Notes: generated by a model not told the origin, from the letters alone. DNA of 64,000 nucleotides from Bacteroidetes bacterium UBA1312 (GCA_002307135.1 DBTQ01000002.1:160921-224920); one strand, 5' to 3'. Shown: positions 54,837-63,910, numbered from the stretch's first letter. Numbers and translations: made by a program.

Positions 54837-56168
54837 TTATTTTCTAAGATCTGATATTCTATTCAACTTTCCGCCCTCACTTCGGGGTATAGCACCAGGA
54901 ATGGTAATGACTATTTTCATTGACAAGCCAATATCATCTTTGATTTTTTTCTTCAAATGATTCAATGCAAATACCATTTTGTCGTGGCTCAATACCTCAT
55001 TACTTTCTTTACTCAACTGCTCATACAATGATGCTTCTACTTCTACCCTTACTTCTACTTCGTCCATAGTACCATCGTTCGTTACGACTAACTGATAATT
55101 TGCACTGAGTTCCGTAATATGCTCCAATGCAGCTTCGACTTGCGTATGAAATAAATTGACACCGCGGATAATGAGCATATCATCTGCTCGACCTGCAATA
55201 GGCGACATTTTGATGTGTGTTCTTTTCACACTTTTATCGTAATAAATACTGGCGATATCATTCGTCCAGTAACGCAACAACGGCATAGCCTCCTTAGTAA
55301 GTGTGGTAAATACCAATACGCCTTGCTCCCCATAAGGTAAGGGTTCTCCGGTATTTTTGTCAACTATTTCGGGATAAAAATGATCTTCCCAAATATAGCT
55401 TCCACTGCCTTTCTCTTCAAAATCTTCTTGCGATACTCCCGGCCCTATTATTTCACTTAAGCCATATATATTAGTAGCGATAACCCCAAGCCCCGCCTCC
55501 ACTTGTGCCCTTATACTTTCCGTCCATGGCTCTGCTCCTAACACTGCATATTTAAGATTTAATTTACTAAGGTCTATCTTTTTCTTCTTTATCTCTTCAG
55601 CAAGTGTCAATGCATAAGAGGGCGTACAGCAAATGACATCACTTTGAAAATCCTGCATCAACATCAATTGCTTTTCTGTACCACCTCCAGAAATTGGGAG
55701 CACCGTCATTCCTAATTTTTCCGCACCATAATGCAACCCAATACCTCCCGTAAACAAACCGTAACCATACGCATTTTGCAACAACATACCCGGCTTACAA
55801 CCAGCCGCAGCCAAAGATCTTGCTACTACTTCTGAAAAAATTTCAATATCGTTTTTAGTGTAGCCTACTACAATAGGTTTTCCTGTAGTGCCACTGCTAC
55901 AATGCAAGCGTGCCAATTGATTGCGAGGGAGTGTAAATAAGTCAAAAGGATAGTTATCTCTTAAAGCATCCTTTTTAGTAAAGGGAATTTTGTATAAATC
56001 ACGAACAGATTTTATAGATCCGGGTTCGATATTATGGATATCAAAAAGCTTTTTATAAAATGGAACTTTATGATACAAGATATTCACTTTTTCTCTAAGC
56101 CGCTCTGATTGTAATTGTCTTAATTTTTCTACACTTAAAGTTTCCAGTTCTTTATTAAACAATGACAT
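54837..56168 (-). CDS. paaK: Phenylacetate-CoA ligase
   Basis: 443 residues of the ANL superfamily. SSGTTGKPIVVGYT (91-104) is the phosphate loop, followed by GYGLFTGGIGLHYGAEKLG, CTPSYAL, YGLSEIIGPGV and GRADDMLIIRGVNLFHTQVE, all characteristic of PaaK. It activates phenylacetate to phenylacetyl-CoA with ATP and CoA in the cytoplasm. Length and C-terminal RSEGGKLNRI are normal. It forms an operon with the PaaI-type thioesterase. Related aryl acids as substrates cannot be excluded. Confidence 0.92.
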   Translation of the reverse strand: MSLFNKELETLSVEKLRQLQSERLREKVNILYHKVPFYKKLFDIHNIEPGSIKSVRDLYKIPFTKKDALRDNYPFDLFTLPRNQLARLHCSSGTTGKPIVVGYTKNDIEIFSEVVARSLAAAGCKPGMLLQNAYGYGLFTGGIGLHYGAEKLGMTVLPISGGGTEKQLMLMQDFQSDVICCTPSYALTLAEEIKKKKIDLSKLNLKYAVLGAEPWTESIRAQVEAGLGVIATNIYGLSEIIGPGVSQEDFEEKGSGSYIWEDHFYPEIVDKNTGEPLPYGEQGVLVFTTLTKEAMPLLRYWTNDIASIYYDKSVKRTHIKMSPIAGRADDMLIIRGVNLFHTQVEAALEHITELSANYQLVVTNDGTMDEVEVRVEVEASLYEQLSKESNEVLSHDKMVFALNHLKKKIKDDIGLSMKIVITIPGAIPRSEGGKLNRISDLRK

Positions 56169-56438
56169 TGCTCTTCTTGATTTTATTTACTGCAATAAAG
56201 TTAAATAGAAATTGCACATTCAAATCCAATGTATTTTTTCATTTAGTGACAATAAATAACAATACTATATCGGAATAGAGCGCATATTGGAGCTTTGATT
56301 TTTTAATTCTATAACAAATCGTCTAATGAAAGGAGCATACGATTTCTGAAATAATTATTTTATTCATGAAAATAATCAATATTTATCTACTCAACCATAG
56401 TAACTATTTAAAAATATTATTCCTCGAACCAAAAATTT

Positions 56439-56446
56439 ACCTTTGC
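56439..56446 (+). promoter_or_regulatory. -7 box TACCTTTG at the DUF1835 gene start
   Basis: Perfect TAnnTTTG match ending five bases before ATG 56452. A TTG inside the box (56443) is in frame but cannot be a start if transcription begins after the box. Confidence 0.55.
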
Positions 56447-56451
56447 AATCT

Positions 56452-57267
56452 ATGACATACCATTTTGTAGTAGGTGATTTGGCAGCAAAACCGTTGTCCG
56501 AAGCCTTGATACAGGACGATACCACGGATGCAGCCATAATAATATTGAAAGACATATTGAACGTTGGCCCAATAAAAAAAGACGAAGGTCAAAGTTTTGA
56601 CGAAATGCGCAGTACATTTTGGCAAGCAGTATTGCCTTTTGAAAAAACATCTCCTGCTGTCAACGACATGGAGCGCTTACTGGAAGTATCTAAAAAAATG
56701 TATGACGATGATACCATTCAAGCATGGTTTTGGATGGCTCCTTTAGCAGCTGACGTATGTGCCTACCATTGGCTGCTACCCTATTTGAGCAAACATGTCA
56801 GCCGTTTTTTCATCATTAATATTGCAGGGCTTCCTTTTCTTAATGAATCCGGAAAATTATTTTTTCCACAAAGTATTGCCGACATTCCAACAAAGGAAAT
56901 AATAAAAGCTAAAAAATTAGCACGTATAGTTACCCCTTCCGAAATTGAGGTGGATAATTACGAGTGGAAGAAGTTGCAACAAGAAAATGATGGTATGCGT
57001 ACACATGGCGGAGGCAAAAAATTAGTATCCCAAAACGAAAATTACTACGATCATATTTTATTAGATTATTGTAACGATCAATTTCAGAAAGCATCCAAAA
57101 TAATTAATCAGGCCATTACCAAACAAAATATTGCAACCGGTGACTTATATCTGGCTTGGCGCCTGCGCAAAATGACAGAACAAGGCAGACTGGCACTACA
57201 AGGCGATGTAACAAAATCTTTAAAAGATTTCGAAGTAAAACTTCCCGACACCAACAGTATATCTTAA
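56452..57267 (+). CDS. DUF1835 / DUF3658 domain protein
   Basis: 271 residues. The N-terminal DUF1835 part has HFVVGDLAAKPLSEALI (4-20), ILKDILNVGPI, and a WFWMAPLAADVCAYHWL stretch around 100-116. The C-terminal DUF3658 part has YDHILLDYCNDQFQKASKIINQAI and GDLYLAWRLRKMTEQGRLALQGD. Both domains are of unknown function and usually occur together, sometimes near stress genes. ATG 56452 is chosen because the only upstream option lies in the promoter box. The membrane-protein gene follows after three bases. Confidence 0.8.
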   Translation: MTYHFVVGDLAAKPLSEALIQDDTTDAAIIILKDILNVGPIKKDEGQSFDEMRSTFWQAVLPFEKTSPAVNDMERLLEVSKKMYDDDTIQAWFWMAPLAADVCAYHWLLPYLSKHVSRFFIINIAGLPFLNESGKLFFPQSIADIPTKEIIKAKKLARIVTPSEIEVDNYEWKKLQQENDGMRTHGGGKKLVSQNENYYDHILLDYCNDQFQKASKIINQAITKQNIATGDLYLAWRLRKMTEQGRLALQGDVTKSLKDFEVKLPDTNSIS

Positions 57268-57270
57268 ACC

Positions 57271-57921
57271 ATGGTTTTTAAAATAGAACTCGCAGACAAT
57301 CGCTACAAACCGCATCAAATAACCTCTTTGCACCTGATTACAGGCTTTGCAATATTGGGTATCGGTGCCTTTACTTTATTATTGGGTAATGCAGACTGGG
57401 TCAAAACTGTTTTTCATAAACCCATAGTTTCCAGTTACTTTTTAGGAATCTTTTGTTTGATCTATGGATTAGCGGTTTTAGTTGTGTGCTTCTTCAAAAA
57501 CAAATGGCTGAAAGTACTAAGCAATAATAAAAACGTTCGCAAAATACATATTACCATTTCGTTCATCGCATTGTCGGTTTTTGCAATTTCGCAATGGTGG
57601 CTGGCTACCGGAATTTGTACAGTCGTCGCAATCGCAAATTTGTTTGCACTTTATTACGAACAAAAAATAACAGAAGCGTTATTTGTTACAATTGATGAAG
57701 AAACCATTCTACTTCCTGCAACAGCTCGTCGCAAACAGCTTGACTGGTGGGAAGTAGAGCGTATCCTGCTACGCCACGGTACTATTACAATTGACTGTAG
57801 TAACAACTTTCTATATCAGTGGAACATCAAAAACAATACAACAGATGTGGCAACATTTGAACGTTTTTGCACAGAGCAAATAGAAAAAAACAGAACAAAA
57901 AAAGAGCAAAACAACTGGTAA
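57271..57921 (+). CDS. Uncharacterised four-helix membrane protein
   Basis: 216 residues that I do not assign to a family. Four membrane segments are visible, at about 20-41, 52-70, 90-110 and 112-128. They are followed by a soluble tail (130-216) containing TIDEETILLPATARRKQLDWWEVERILLRHGTITI, which resembles a PH-like bacterial domain. It is three bases downstream of the DUF1835 gene, so the two are coexpressed and may interact. It converges on the Rrf2 gene with a nine-base gap. Confidence 0.7.
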   Translation: MVFKIELADNRYKPHQITSLHLITGFAILGIGAFTLLLGNADWVKTVFHKPIVSSYFLGIFCLIYGLAVLVVCFFKNKWLKVLSNNKNVRKIHITISFIALSVFAISQWWLATGICTVVAIANLFALYYEQKITEALFVTIDEETILLPATARRKQLDWWEVERILLRHGTITIDCSNNFLYQWNIKNNTTDVATFERFCTEQIEKNRTKKEQNNW

Positions 57922-57930
57922 ACGCCTTGT

Positions 57931-58335
57931 TTATATAATATCTTTCAACGTCCTTTTTTCAAGTACCTTCAATGTTGCATCCCGGGTTTCTTTGAACACT
58001 TTATTGATATTGCAATGCTCTTCCTCACAGTCTGTACATTTCTGATAAAAATATAAGCTTACACAAGGGAGCAATGAGATCGGCCCTTCAACAATGCGTA
58101 TGATTTTTGCTAAGGGCACTTTCGATGGATTTTCTAAAAGATAATACCCACCTCCTTTGCCTTTTTTGCTTTCTAGAATCCCAGCTTTTTTCAACTCCAA
58201 CAATATTACCTCAAGAAATTTTAAAGGGATACTCTTCCGTTCTGCAATCTCAGCTATTTGCACCGGACCTTCCTTATATCTTCCAGCAAGATAAGCAACT
58301 GCCTTTAACGCATATTGTGTTTTTTTAGATAGCAT
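57931..58335 (-). CDS. Rrf2-family transcriptional regulator
   Basis: 134 residues. The winged helix (1-60) has KTQYALKAVAYLA, ERKSIPLKFLEVILLELKKAGILESKKGKGGGYYL, typical of Rrf2/IscR. Four cysteines follow: C91, C100, C103 and C108. Three or more cysteines in this region ligate an Fe-S cluster in IscR and NsrR, so a cluster-bound sensor of iron-sulfur status, NO or oxidative stress is likely. It is divergent from the sterol-desaturase-family gene with 95 bases between them, which makes that gene the first candidate target. Confidence 0.87.
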   Translation of the reverse strand: MLSKKTQYALKAVAYLAGRYKEGPVQIAEIAERKSIPLKFLEVILLELKKAGILESKKGKGGGYYLLENPSKVPLAKIIRIVEGPISLLPCVSLYFYQKCTDCEEEHCNINKVFKETRDATLKVLEKRTLKDII

Positions 58336-58385
58336 ATTTAGGTTTTATTAGTCTATCATTTTAGTAGGATAATTGTTTTTTCAAC

Positions 58386-58393
58386 TATCTTCG
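58386..58393 (+). promoter_or_regulatory. -7 box TATCTTCG of the sterol-desaturase-family gene
   Basis: TAnnTTCG variant, 37 bases before the ATG at 58431. Two TTAGT units lie upstream (58338-58342 and 58360-58364) in the interval shared with the Rrf2 gene and might be regulator half-sites. Confidence 0.35.
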
Positions 58394-58430
58394 CCATGAA
58401 TTAGATTTTGTAAAGTTAAAACGATCTGTC

Positions 58431-59639
58431 ATGCATTTGAATATTCTTGCTTTTTCAGTGCCCCTTTTTGTGTCAATCATGTTACTTGAATATTATGTGG
58501 CCGGAAAGCAACAAAAAAAGCTATATCATTTCGACGAAGTGATTGCAAACCTTAATGTAGGGATTGCAGAAAGGCTTTGCGATCTTTTTACCACGGGTAT
58601 TTTCTTTTATTTTTTTACATGGATTTACAACCACTTCAGGATGTTCGATATTGTAGAAAATTGGGTAAGCTACATCCTGCTCTTTCTCTTCACTGACTTT
58701 ATTTGGTACTGGTATCATCGATTGGGGCACGAAGTAAATATTTTGTGGAGTACACATGTGGTACATCATCAGAGTGAAGATTTCAATTATACAGTTTCAG
58801 TACGGATTACCGTATTTCAAGCCGTATTCAGATGTTTATTTTGGTCTTTTCTTCCTTTAATAGGTTTTCATCCCGCTACTATTTCTATTATGCTATTACT
58901 ACATGGTGCTTACCCCTTTTTCACACATACACAGGTAATCGGCAAACTTGGCTGGCTTGAATACTTGTTAGTTACACCGTCGCACCATAGAGTGCATCAT
59001 AGTAGCAATCCGGAATACATGGATAAAAATTATGGAGATATTCTAATTGTATGGGACAAATTATTTGGCACTTTTGCACCGGAAATTAATGAACCCAGAT
59101 ATGGATTAAATAAACCGCTTAAGAGTCACAGCTTTCTTTGGCAACATTTCCATTTTATACTAGAAATAGCGGTAGCACTTAAACGCGCTAAAGGAGGTTG
59201 GAGGGAATATTTACGCATTTTATTAGGTAAACCGGACAATATCGACCCTAGAATACGCCTGTATCTTGAGAAAAAATTATTGCACAATAATAATTCCGCA
59301 CCAATGAGTGCTACCCTTTATAAATATATCAAGGGACAAACTTTGGCTACGCTTTCCATTTTATTCTTTACGCTTCTTTTAGCGCATTACATAAATGGTG
59401 TACACATTGCCATTCTTTCAATATTTATATTGGTCAGCGTTATCAATACAGGTGCCATGTTGGAGCAAAAAAAGTGGATTTTTGAATTGGATTTTGCACG
59501 ACTAGGACTTCTAGGACTCTTTTTGTATAGCTACTTTCCTTTCTCTTGGATGGCTATTTTCAATTTATCACTATTAATTATCACTGTGCTACGTTACAAA
59601 ACACTGAGTCAACACTATTACAATTATTTCTTTTCTTAA
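58431..59639 (+). CDS. Sterol desaturase / fatty acid hydroxylase family membrane enzyme
   Basis: 402 residues. The di-iron His motifs are present: YHRLGH (H96, H100), STHVVHH (H109, H112, H113) and THSHH-type SHHRVHHSS near 190. The N-terminal half is the hydroxylase domain with four membrane segments; the C-terminal 100 residues add about four more, an extension found in a Bacteroidota subgroup. Possible substrates are fatty acids, sphingolipids or alkylglycerol-like lipids. No hopanoid or sterol genes are in the window. Oxygen use and an Fe-S type regulator next door fit each other (inference). Confidence 0.87.
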   Translation: MHLNILAFSVPLFVSIMLLEYYVAGKQQKKLYHFDEVIANLNVGIAERLCDLFTTGIFFYFFTWIYNHFRMFDIVENWVSYILLFLFTDFIWYWYHRLGHEVNILWSTHVVHHQSEDFNYTVSVRITVFQAVFRCLFWSFLPLIGFHPATISIMLLLHGAYPFFTHTQVIGKLGWLEYLLVTPSHHRVHHSSNPEYMDKNYGDILIVWDKLFGTFAPEINEPRYGLNKPLKSHSFLWQHFHFILEIAVALKRAKGGWREYLRILLGKPDNIDPRIRLYLEKKLLHNNNSAPMSATLYKYIKGQTLATLSILFFTLLLAHYINGVHIAILSIFILVSVINTGAMLEQKKWIFELDFARLGLLGLFLYSYFPFSWMAIFNLSLLIITVLRYKTLSQHYYNYFFS

Positions 59640-59766
59640 GATATCTTACTTACAAACAAAGTTTTCCAAACCTCGCAAGCCTGAAAATGTCAAGAGCTAT
59701 TCTATGATCTCTTCTTTTTTCAGAAAACTTTAAATATTTGTTACTAGTGTATTTGCGTGGAAGGAG

Positions 59767-59774
59767 TATTTTTG
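59767..59774 (+). promoter_or_regulatory. -7 box TATTTTTG of the DegT aminotransferase gene
   Basis: Perfect TAnnTTTG match, 16 bases before the ATG at 59791. Confidence 0.5.
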
Positions 59775-59790
59775 TAGCAAAAGCAAACAA

Positions 59791-60990
59791 ATGCCCGGAT
59801 ATGAACTATTTGGCGCCGAAGAGCGCAAAGAAGTAAATGACGTATTAGAAACAGGAATATTAATGCGTTATGGGTTTGATGGCCCACGCAAAGGTATTTG
59901 GAAAGCAAAAGAACTCGAACAAGCCATCAACAAATACTTTGGTGCAAAATATACTCAACTGTTAAGTAGTGGCACTGCTGCTCTTTCTACAGCAATGGCT
60001 GCATTAGGCATTGGTAGTGGAGACGAAGTAATTATACCCACCTTTACATTCGTTGCTAGCTTTGAAGCCGTAGTTGGTGTGGGTGCAATACCGGTATTAG
60101 TTGACATTGATGAAAGTCTTACACTCGACCCTAAAGCTGTTGCAAAAGCTATTACTTCCAAAACAAAGGCGATTATGCCCGTACACATGTGCGGCAGTAT
60201 GGCTCAGTTGGACGAACTAAAAGCGCTTTGTGACCAACATAATTTGTATTTAATCGAAGACGCCTGTCAGGCCATTGGCGGTATGTACAAAGGTAAATAT
60301 CTGGGTACTATTGGCCATGTTGGTACTTTTTCTTTCGATTTTGTAAAAATAATGACTTGTGGCGAAGGCGGTGCAGTAATGACGAATGATGCTACTGTGG
60401 CTGAACGTTGTGATCAATACGGCGATCATGGCCACGATCATTATGGCAAAGACCGTGGCGCGGATTTACATCCTTATTTAGGTTACAATTACCGAATATC
60501 CGAATTACATGCCGCAGTAGGTTTGGCTCAGATTCGCAAAATGGATCAGTTCCTTGAATTACAAAAACGTAACCATCAAATTATCTACAATTGTTTAAAA
60601 GACATTGAAGGCATCAGCTTCCGCATTATCCCCGACCCTGCCGGCGATACGGGTTCTTTTCTTTCTTTCTTTTTACCCACTGAAGCAGCAGCAAGAAATA
60701 CTGCAAATGCTTTGGCAGAAGCCGGAATAGCCGGTAATCCATATTGGTATGACAATAACTGGCATTATATCCGCAAATGGGAACATTTGAAAAATGCTTC
60801 CTTTATGAATCGCATACACGAAGATCAAAAACAACAAATAATGCATTATACCAATCAGGCGTTTGCCGCAAGTGATGCTATCATCAGTCGTTGTATTTCT
60901 TCTGCGATCAACTTGGGCTGGACAGAAGAACAAGCTACAGAACGTGGGATGAAAATGGCTGCTATCATCAAACAACACGTCAATAGTTAA
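59791..60990 (+). CDS. DegT/DnrJ/EryC1/StrS sugar aminotransferase family protein
   Basis: 399 residues. SSGTAALSTAMAALGIGSGDEVIIPTFTF holds the phosphate-binding Thr/Ser region, IEDACQAIGG the cofactor Asp, and SFDFVKIMTCGEGG the PLP Lys K186. GYNYRISELHAAVGLAQIRKMD is also typical. Members aminate keto-sugars for glycans or antibiotics. The gene is alone here, 30 kb from glycan island 2, next to the DUF58/Bat genes, so its pathway is unclear. Some DegT-like proteins have other substrates. Confidence 0.87.
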   Translation: MPGYELFGAEERKEVNDVLETGILMRYGFDGPRKGIWKAKELEQAINKYFGAKYTQLLSSGTAALSTAMAALGIGSGDEVIIPTFTFVASFEAVVGVGAIPVLVDIDESLTLDPKAVAKAITSKTKAIMPVHMCGSMAQLDELKALCDQHNLYLIEDACQAIGGMYKGKYLGTIGHVGTFSFDFVKIMTCGEGGAVMTNDATVAERCDQYGDHGHDHYGKDRGADLHPYLGYNYRISELHAAVGLAQIRKMDQFLELQKRNHQIIYNCLKDIEGISFRIIPDPAGDTGSFLSFFLPTEAAARNTANALAEAGIAGNPYWYDNNWHYIRKWEHLKNASFMNRIHEDQKQQIMHYTNQAFAASDAIISRCISSAINLGWTEEQATERGMKMAAIIKQHVNS

Positions 60991-61049
60991 TAGAACATAC
61001 TCTTTTGAAATGTTGAATTCATATTAAACCCAATTATTGCATCCACAAA

Positions 61050-61916
61050 ATGACTACTGCTGAAATTTTAAAGAGCGTAAGACGGATAGAAATAAAAACG
61101 AAAGGACTAAGCAACCATATTTTTGCAGGTGAATATCATTCCGCATTTAAAGGTCGCGGAATGTCCTTTAGCGAAGTACGCGAATATACACCGGGCGATG
61201 ATGTAAAGGCAATTGATTGGAATGTAACCGCACGTTTTTCTCACCCATTTGTAAAGGTTTATGAAGAAGAGCGTGAGTTGACCGTTATGTTGTTGGTGGA
61301 CATCAGTGCCAGCTCCTTATTTGGGACAACGCAAAGATTAAAAAGGGATTTAATCACAGAAATATGTGCAGTACTTTCTTTTTCTGCAGCTACTAATAAT
61401 GATAAAGTAGGTGTAATTTTTTTCAGCGATAAGATTGAAAAATATATTCCGCCGAAGAAAGGGAGAAGCCATATACTCCGTATTATTCGAGAGTTGATAA
61501 CACTAAGCCCTTCGGCTAATAGTGGCACTAATGTTGGCTTAGCTTTAGAGTTTTTCAACTCGGTACTCAAGAAAAAAACCATTGCCTTTTTATTGAGCGA
61601 TTTTGTAAGTGATACTTACGAAAAACCATTGATGCTTGCTGCACGAAAACATGACTTGGTAGGTATTCATATTTTTGATCTGCATGATAAAGAATTGCCA
61701 CAAGCAGGGCTGATGCAGGTACAGGATGCCGAAACCGGTCAACAAATGTGGATTGATACTAACGATAAAAATTTACGTACCGCTTTCAGTAAAACATTTG
61801 AACAACACAAACGTTATTGCGCACAATCATTTGGCAAAAGTGGTGCCGGCTTACTCAGTATTCGCACTGATCAGGATTATGTAAAAGCGCTTCAAGGATA
61901 TTTTAAAGGACGATAG
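61050..61916 (+). CDS. DUF58 protein of a MoxR/Bat locus
   Basis: 288 residues. EIKTKGLSNHIFAGEYHSAFKGRGMSFSEVREYTPGDDVKAIDWN is the DUF58 signature, followed by a VWA-like domain with LLVDISASS (a degenerate MIDAS D-x-S-x-S) and LLSDF. DUF58 proteins work with MoxR AAA+ ATPases, perhaps in assembly of metal- or envelope proteins. The gene starts the three-gene run DUF58, BatD-like, BatA with gaps of five bases and a four-base overlap. No MoxR gene is upstream; the preceding gene is the aminotransferase. Confidence 0.88.
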   Translation: MTTAEILKSVRRIEIKTKGLSNHIFAGEYHSAFKGRGMSFSEVREYTPGDDVKAIDWNVTARFSHPFVKVYEEERELTVMLLVDISASSLFGTTQRLKRDLITEICAVLSFSAATNNDKVGVIFFSDKIEKYIPPKKGRSHILRIIRELITLSPSANSGTNVGLALEFFNSVLKKKTIAFLLSDFVSDTYEKPLMLAARKHDLVGIHIFDLHDKELPQAGLMQVQDAETGQQMWIDTNDKNLRTAFSKTFEQHKRYCAQSFGKSGAGLLSIRTDQDYVKALQGYFKGR

Positions 61917-61921
61917 TTATT

Positions 61922-62881
61922 ATGAACAAAAAATTATTCTATTTCGTAGCTATTTTATTGTTGCAGTATCATTGTGTAATAAAAAGTTTTGCACAATCGA
62001 CAACAGTAAAAACAAAAGCAGACGCTACTCAAATATCAGTTGGCGATCAGCTTCGTTTTTTTATTGAAGTAACTACCGACACCACAAAAACAAAATTGCA
62101 TTGGGCATCAATACCGGATACATTCAATTCTTTGGAAGTAGAAGAGAAAGGGAAGATAGACACCACAAGACAAGGCGCAATTGTTACTTACAAACAGCGC
62201 TTGCTGATTACGGGCTTCGATTCAGGCAGTTTCACTATTCCGAGATTCACTTTTTACAATACCTCAACAAATAAAACAGATACTTTACGTAGCGACTCAT
62301 TCAAACTTTTAGTACAAACAGTAGCTGTAGATACAACCAAACCTTTTAAAGAGATAAAAGGCATTGTAGCCGTAAAACTCAATTGGCGCGACTATATAGG
62401 GTATATTATTGGTGCATTATTGATTGTCTTTGCCATAGTTGCAGTAATCATTTATTTCATCAATAAAAGAAAAGCTAAACCCCTGTTTGTACCAGAACCT
62501 ATTGTAGAGACGGATCAGGAACGAGCGTTGCGTTTATTGGACGAACTAGTTCAAAAACATCTTTGGGAACACGATAAAATCAAAGAATACTATACCGAGT
62601 TGACCGATATTGTTCGAATGTATATTGAAGCTAGATTCAAAACACCAGCCATGGAATTGACCACTGATGAACTTTTGAAAAAAGCGAAAAAACAAAGAGA
62701 TATGATTCCATTTATCAGATCACTTTCAAGTATATTACATACAGCCGACCTTGCAAAATTTGCGAAAGCAAATCCTACTGCAGAAGAACATATTGAGGCG
62801 ATAGACATGGCGAAAGAGTTTATCCTAATTTCTAAACCTCGTGAAGAAGTAACTCCAACAAAACCGAATAAAGCATCATGA
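61922..62881 (+). CDS. BatD-like exported single-pass membrane protein
   Basis: 319 residues. A signal peptide ends near SFAQ (25). A periplasmic beta-rich domain (about 26-145) has ISVGDQLRFFIEVTTD and YKQRLLITGFDSGSFTIP, as in the oxygen-tolerance BatD proteins. One membrane segment lies at about 160-182. A cytoplasmic helical tail follows, with ETDQERALRLLDELVQ and LWEHDKIKEYYTELTDIVRMYIEARF, similar to DUF4381-type tails. It probably forms an envelope complex with the flanking VWA proteins. It overlaps the BatA start by four bases. Confidence 0.78.
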   Translation: MNKKLFYFVAILLLQYHCVIKSFAQSTTVKTKADATQISVGDQLRFFIEVTTDTTKTKLHWASIPDTFNSLEVEEKGKIDTTRQGAIVTYKQRLLITGFDSGSFTIPRFTFYNTSTNKTDTLRSDSFKLLVQTVAVDTTKPFKEIKGIVAVKLNWRDYIGYIIGALLIVFAIVAVIIYFINKRKAKPLFVPEPIVETDQERALRLLDELVQKHLWEHDKIKEYYTELTDIVRMYIEARFKTPAMELTTDELLKKAKKQRDMIPFIRSLSSILHTADLAKFAKANPTAEEHIEAIDMAKEFILISKPREEVTPTKPNKAS

Positions 62882-63888
62882 ACGCATTAATGGACTGGAA
62901 ACACCTGAGTTTTGCACAACCATATTTTTTTGGGCTATTATTATTGATACCCTTAATGATATGGTGGCAAATGCGCCAGCAAAAAAATCAACAGCCTAGC
63001 TTTCGTGTAACCAACTTAGCAGGTATTAAAAATATAAAACCAAGTTGGCGTGTACAATGGCGTCCTTTACTTTTTATATTACGCATCATTGGATTTATCG
63101 CATTAATCATAGCTTTAGCGCGACCACAAAGTAGTAATGTAACAGAATCGGTAGATAGCGATGGGATTGACATCGTTTTAGCACTGGATGTATCGGGAAG
63201 TATGATGGCGGAGGACTTAAAACCAAACCGTATCGAAGCCGCAAAGCAAGTAGCAACAGACTTCGTAGACAAACGAGCTAATGATAGAATTGGCCTGGTG
63301 GTCTTCTCTGGTGAAAGCTTTACACAATGCCCTATTACCATTGACCACAGCGTAGTGAAGGAACAAATCAGTCAGGTAAAAAGTGGCATGTTGGCTGATG
63401 GGACAGCAATTGGGATGGGACTTGCTACCTCTGTAGATCGCTTGCGTAATTCGGTTGCAAAAAGCAAAATCATAATCTTACTCACCGATGGTGTCAACAA
63501 TACCGGATTGATAGATCCAAGCACCGCATTAGAAATTGCTAAAGCCTACAAACTGCGTGTATATTGCATTGGTGTTGGTACACATGGCGAAGCGCCTTAT
63601 CCGGTACCCACCCCCACCGGTGTTCAAAAACAAATGATGCCGGTAGAAATTGATGAAGCATTGCTGAAAAACATAGCAGCACAAACCGGCGGGAAATACT
63701 TTAGAGCTACCAACAACGCTACCCTATCTTCTATTTATAAAGAAATTGACCAACTAGAAAAATCAAAAGTAGAAATTAGCTCTTACAAGCATTTTGCAGA
63801 TTTATTCTTCCCATTTGCACTAATAGCACTTATATGTATTGCTATAGAAATGTTGTTACGCTATACTATTTTCAGGAGTATTACTTAA
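62878..63888 (+). CDS. batA: VWA-domain protein BatA
   Basis: 336 residues. Two membrane segments lie at about 15-30 and 63-81, a VWA domain at about 95-290, and a third segment near the C-terminus (FFPFALIALICIAIEMLL). The MIDAS metal site is intact: D104, S106 and S108 in LDVSGSMM, T-type residue in DGTAIGMG and DG in LLTDGVNN. BatA-type proteins were linked to aerotolerance in Bacteroides; the mechanism is unknown. A terminator follows at 63911-63944, so a BatB partner, if present, has a separate promoter beyond the window. Confidence 0.88.
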   Translation: MNALMDWKHLSFAQPYFFGLLLLIPLMIWWQMRQQKNQQPSFRVTNLAGIKNIKPSWRVQWRPLLFILRIIGFIALIIALARPQSSNVTESVDSDGIDIVLALDVSGSMMAEDLKPNRIEAAKQVATDFVDKRANDRIGLVVFSGESFTQCPITIDHSVVKEQISQVKSGMLADGTAIGMGLATSVDRLRNSVAKSKIIILLTDGVNNTGLIDPSTALEIAKAYKLRVYCIGVGTHGEAPYPVPTPTGVQKQMMPVEIDEALLKNIAAQTGGKYFRATNNATLSSIYKEIDQLEKSKVEISSYKHFADLFFPFALIALICIAIEMLLRYTIFRSIT

Positions 63889-63910
63889 TATCATTTCATA
63901 TAAACGACTA

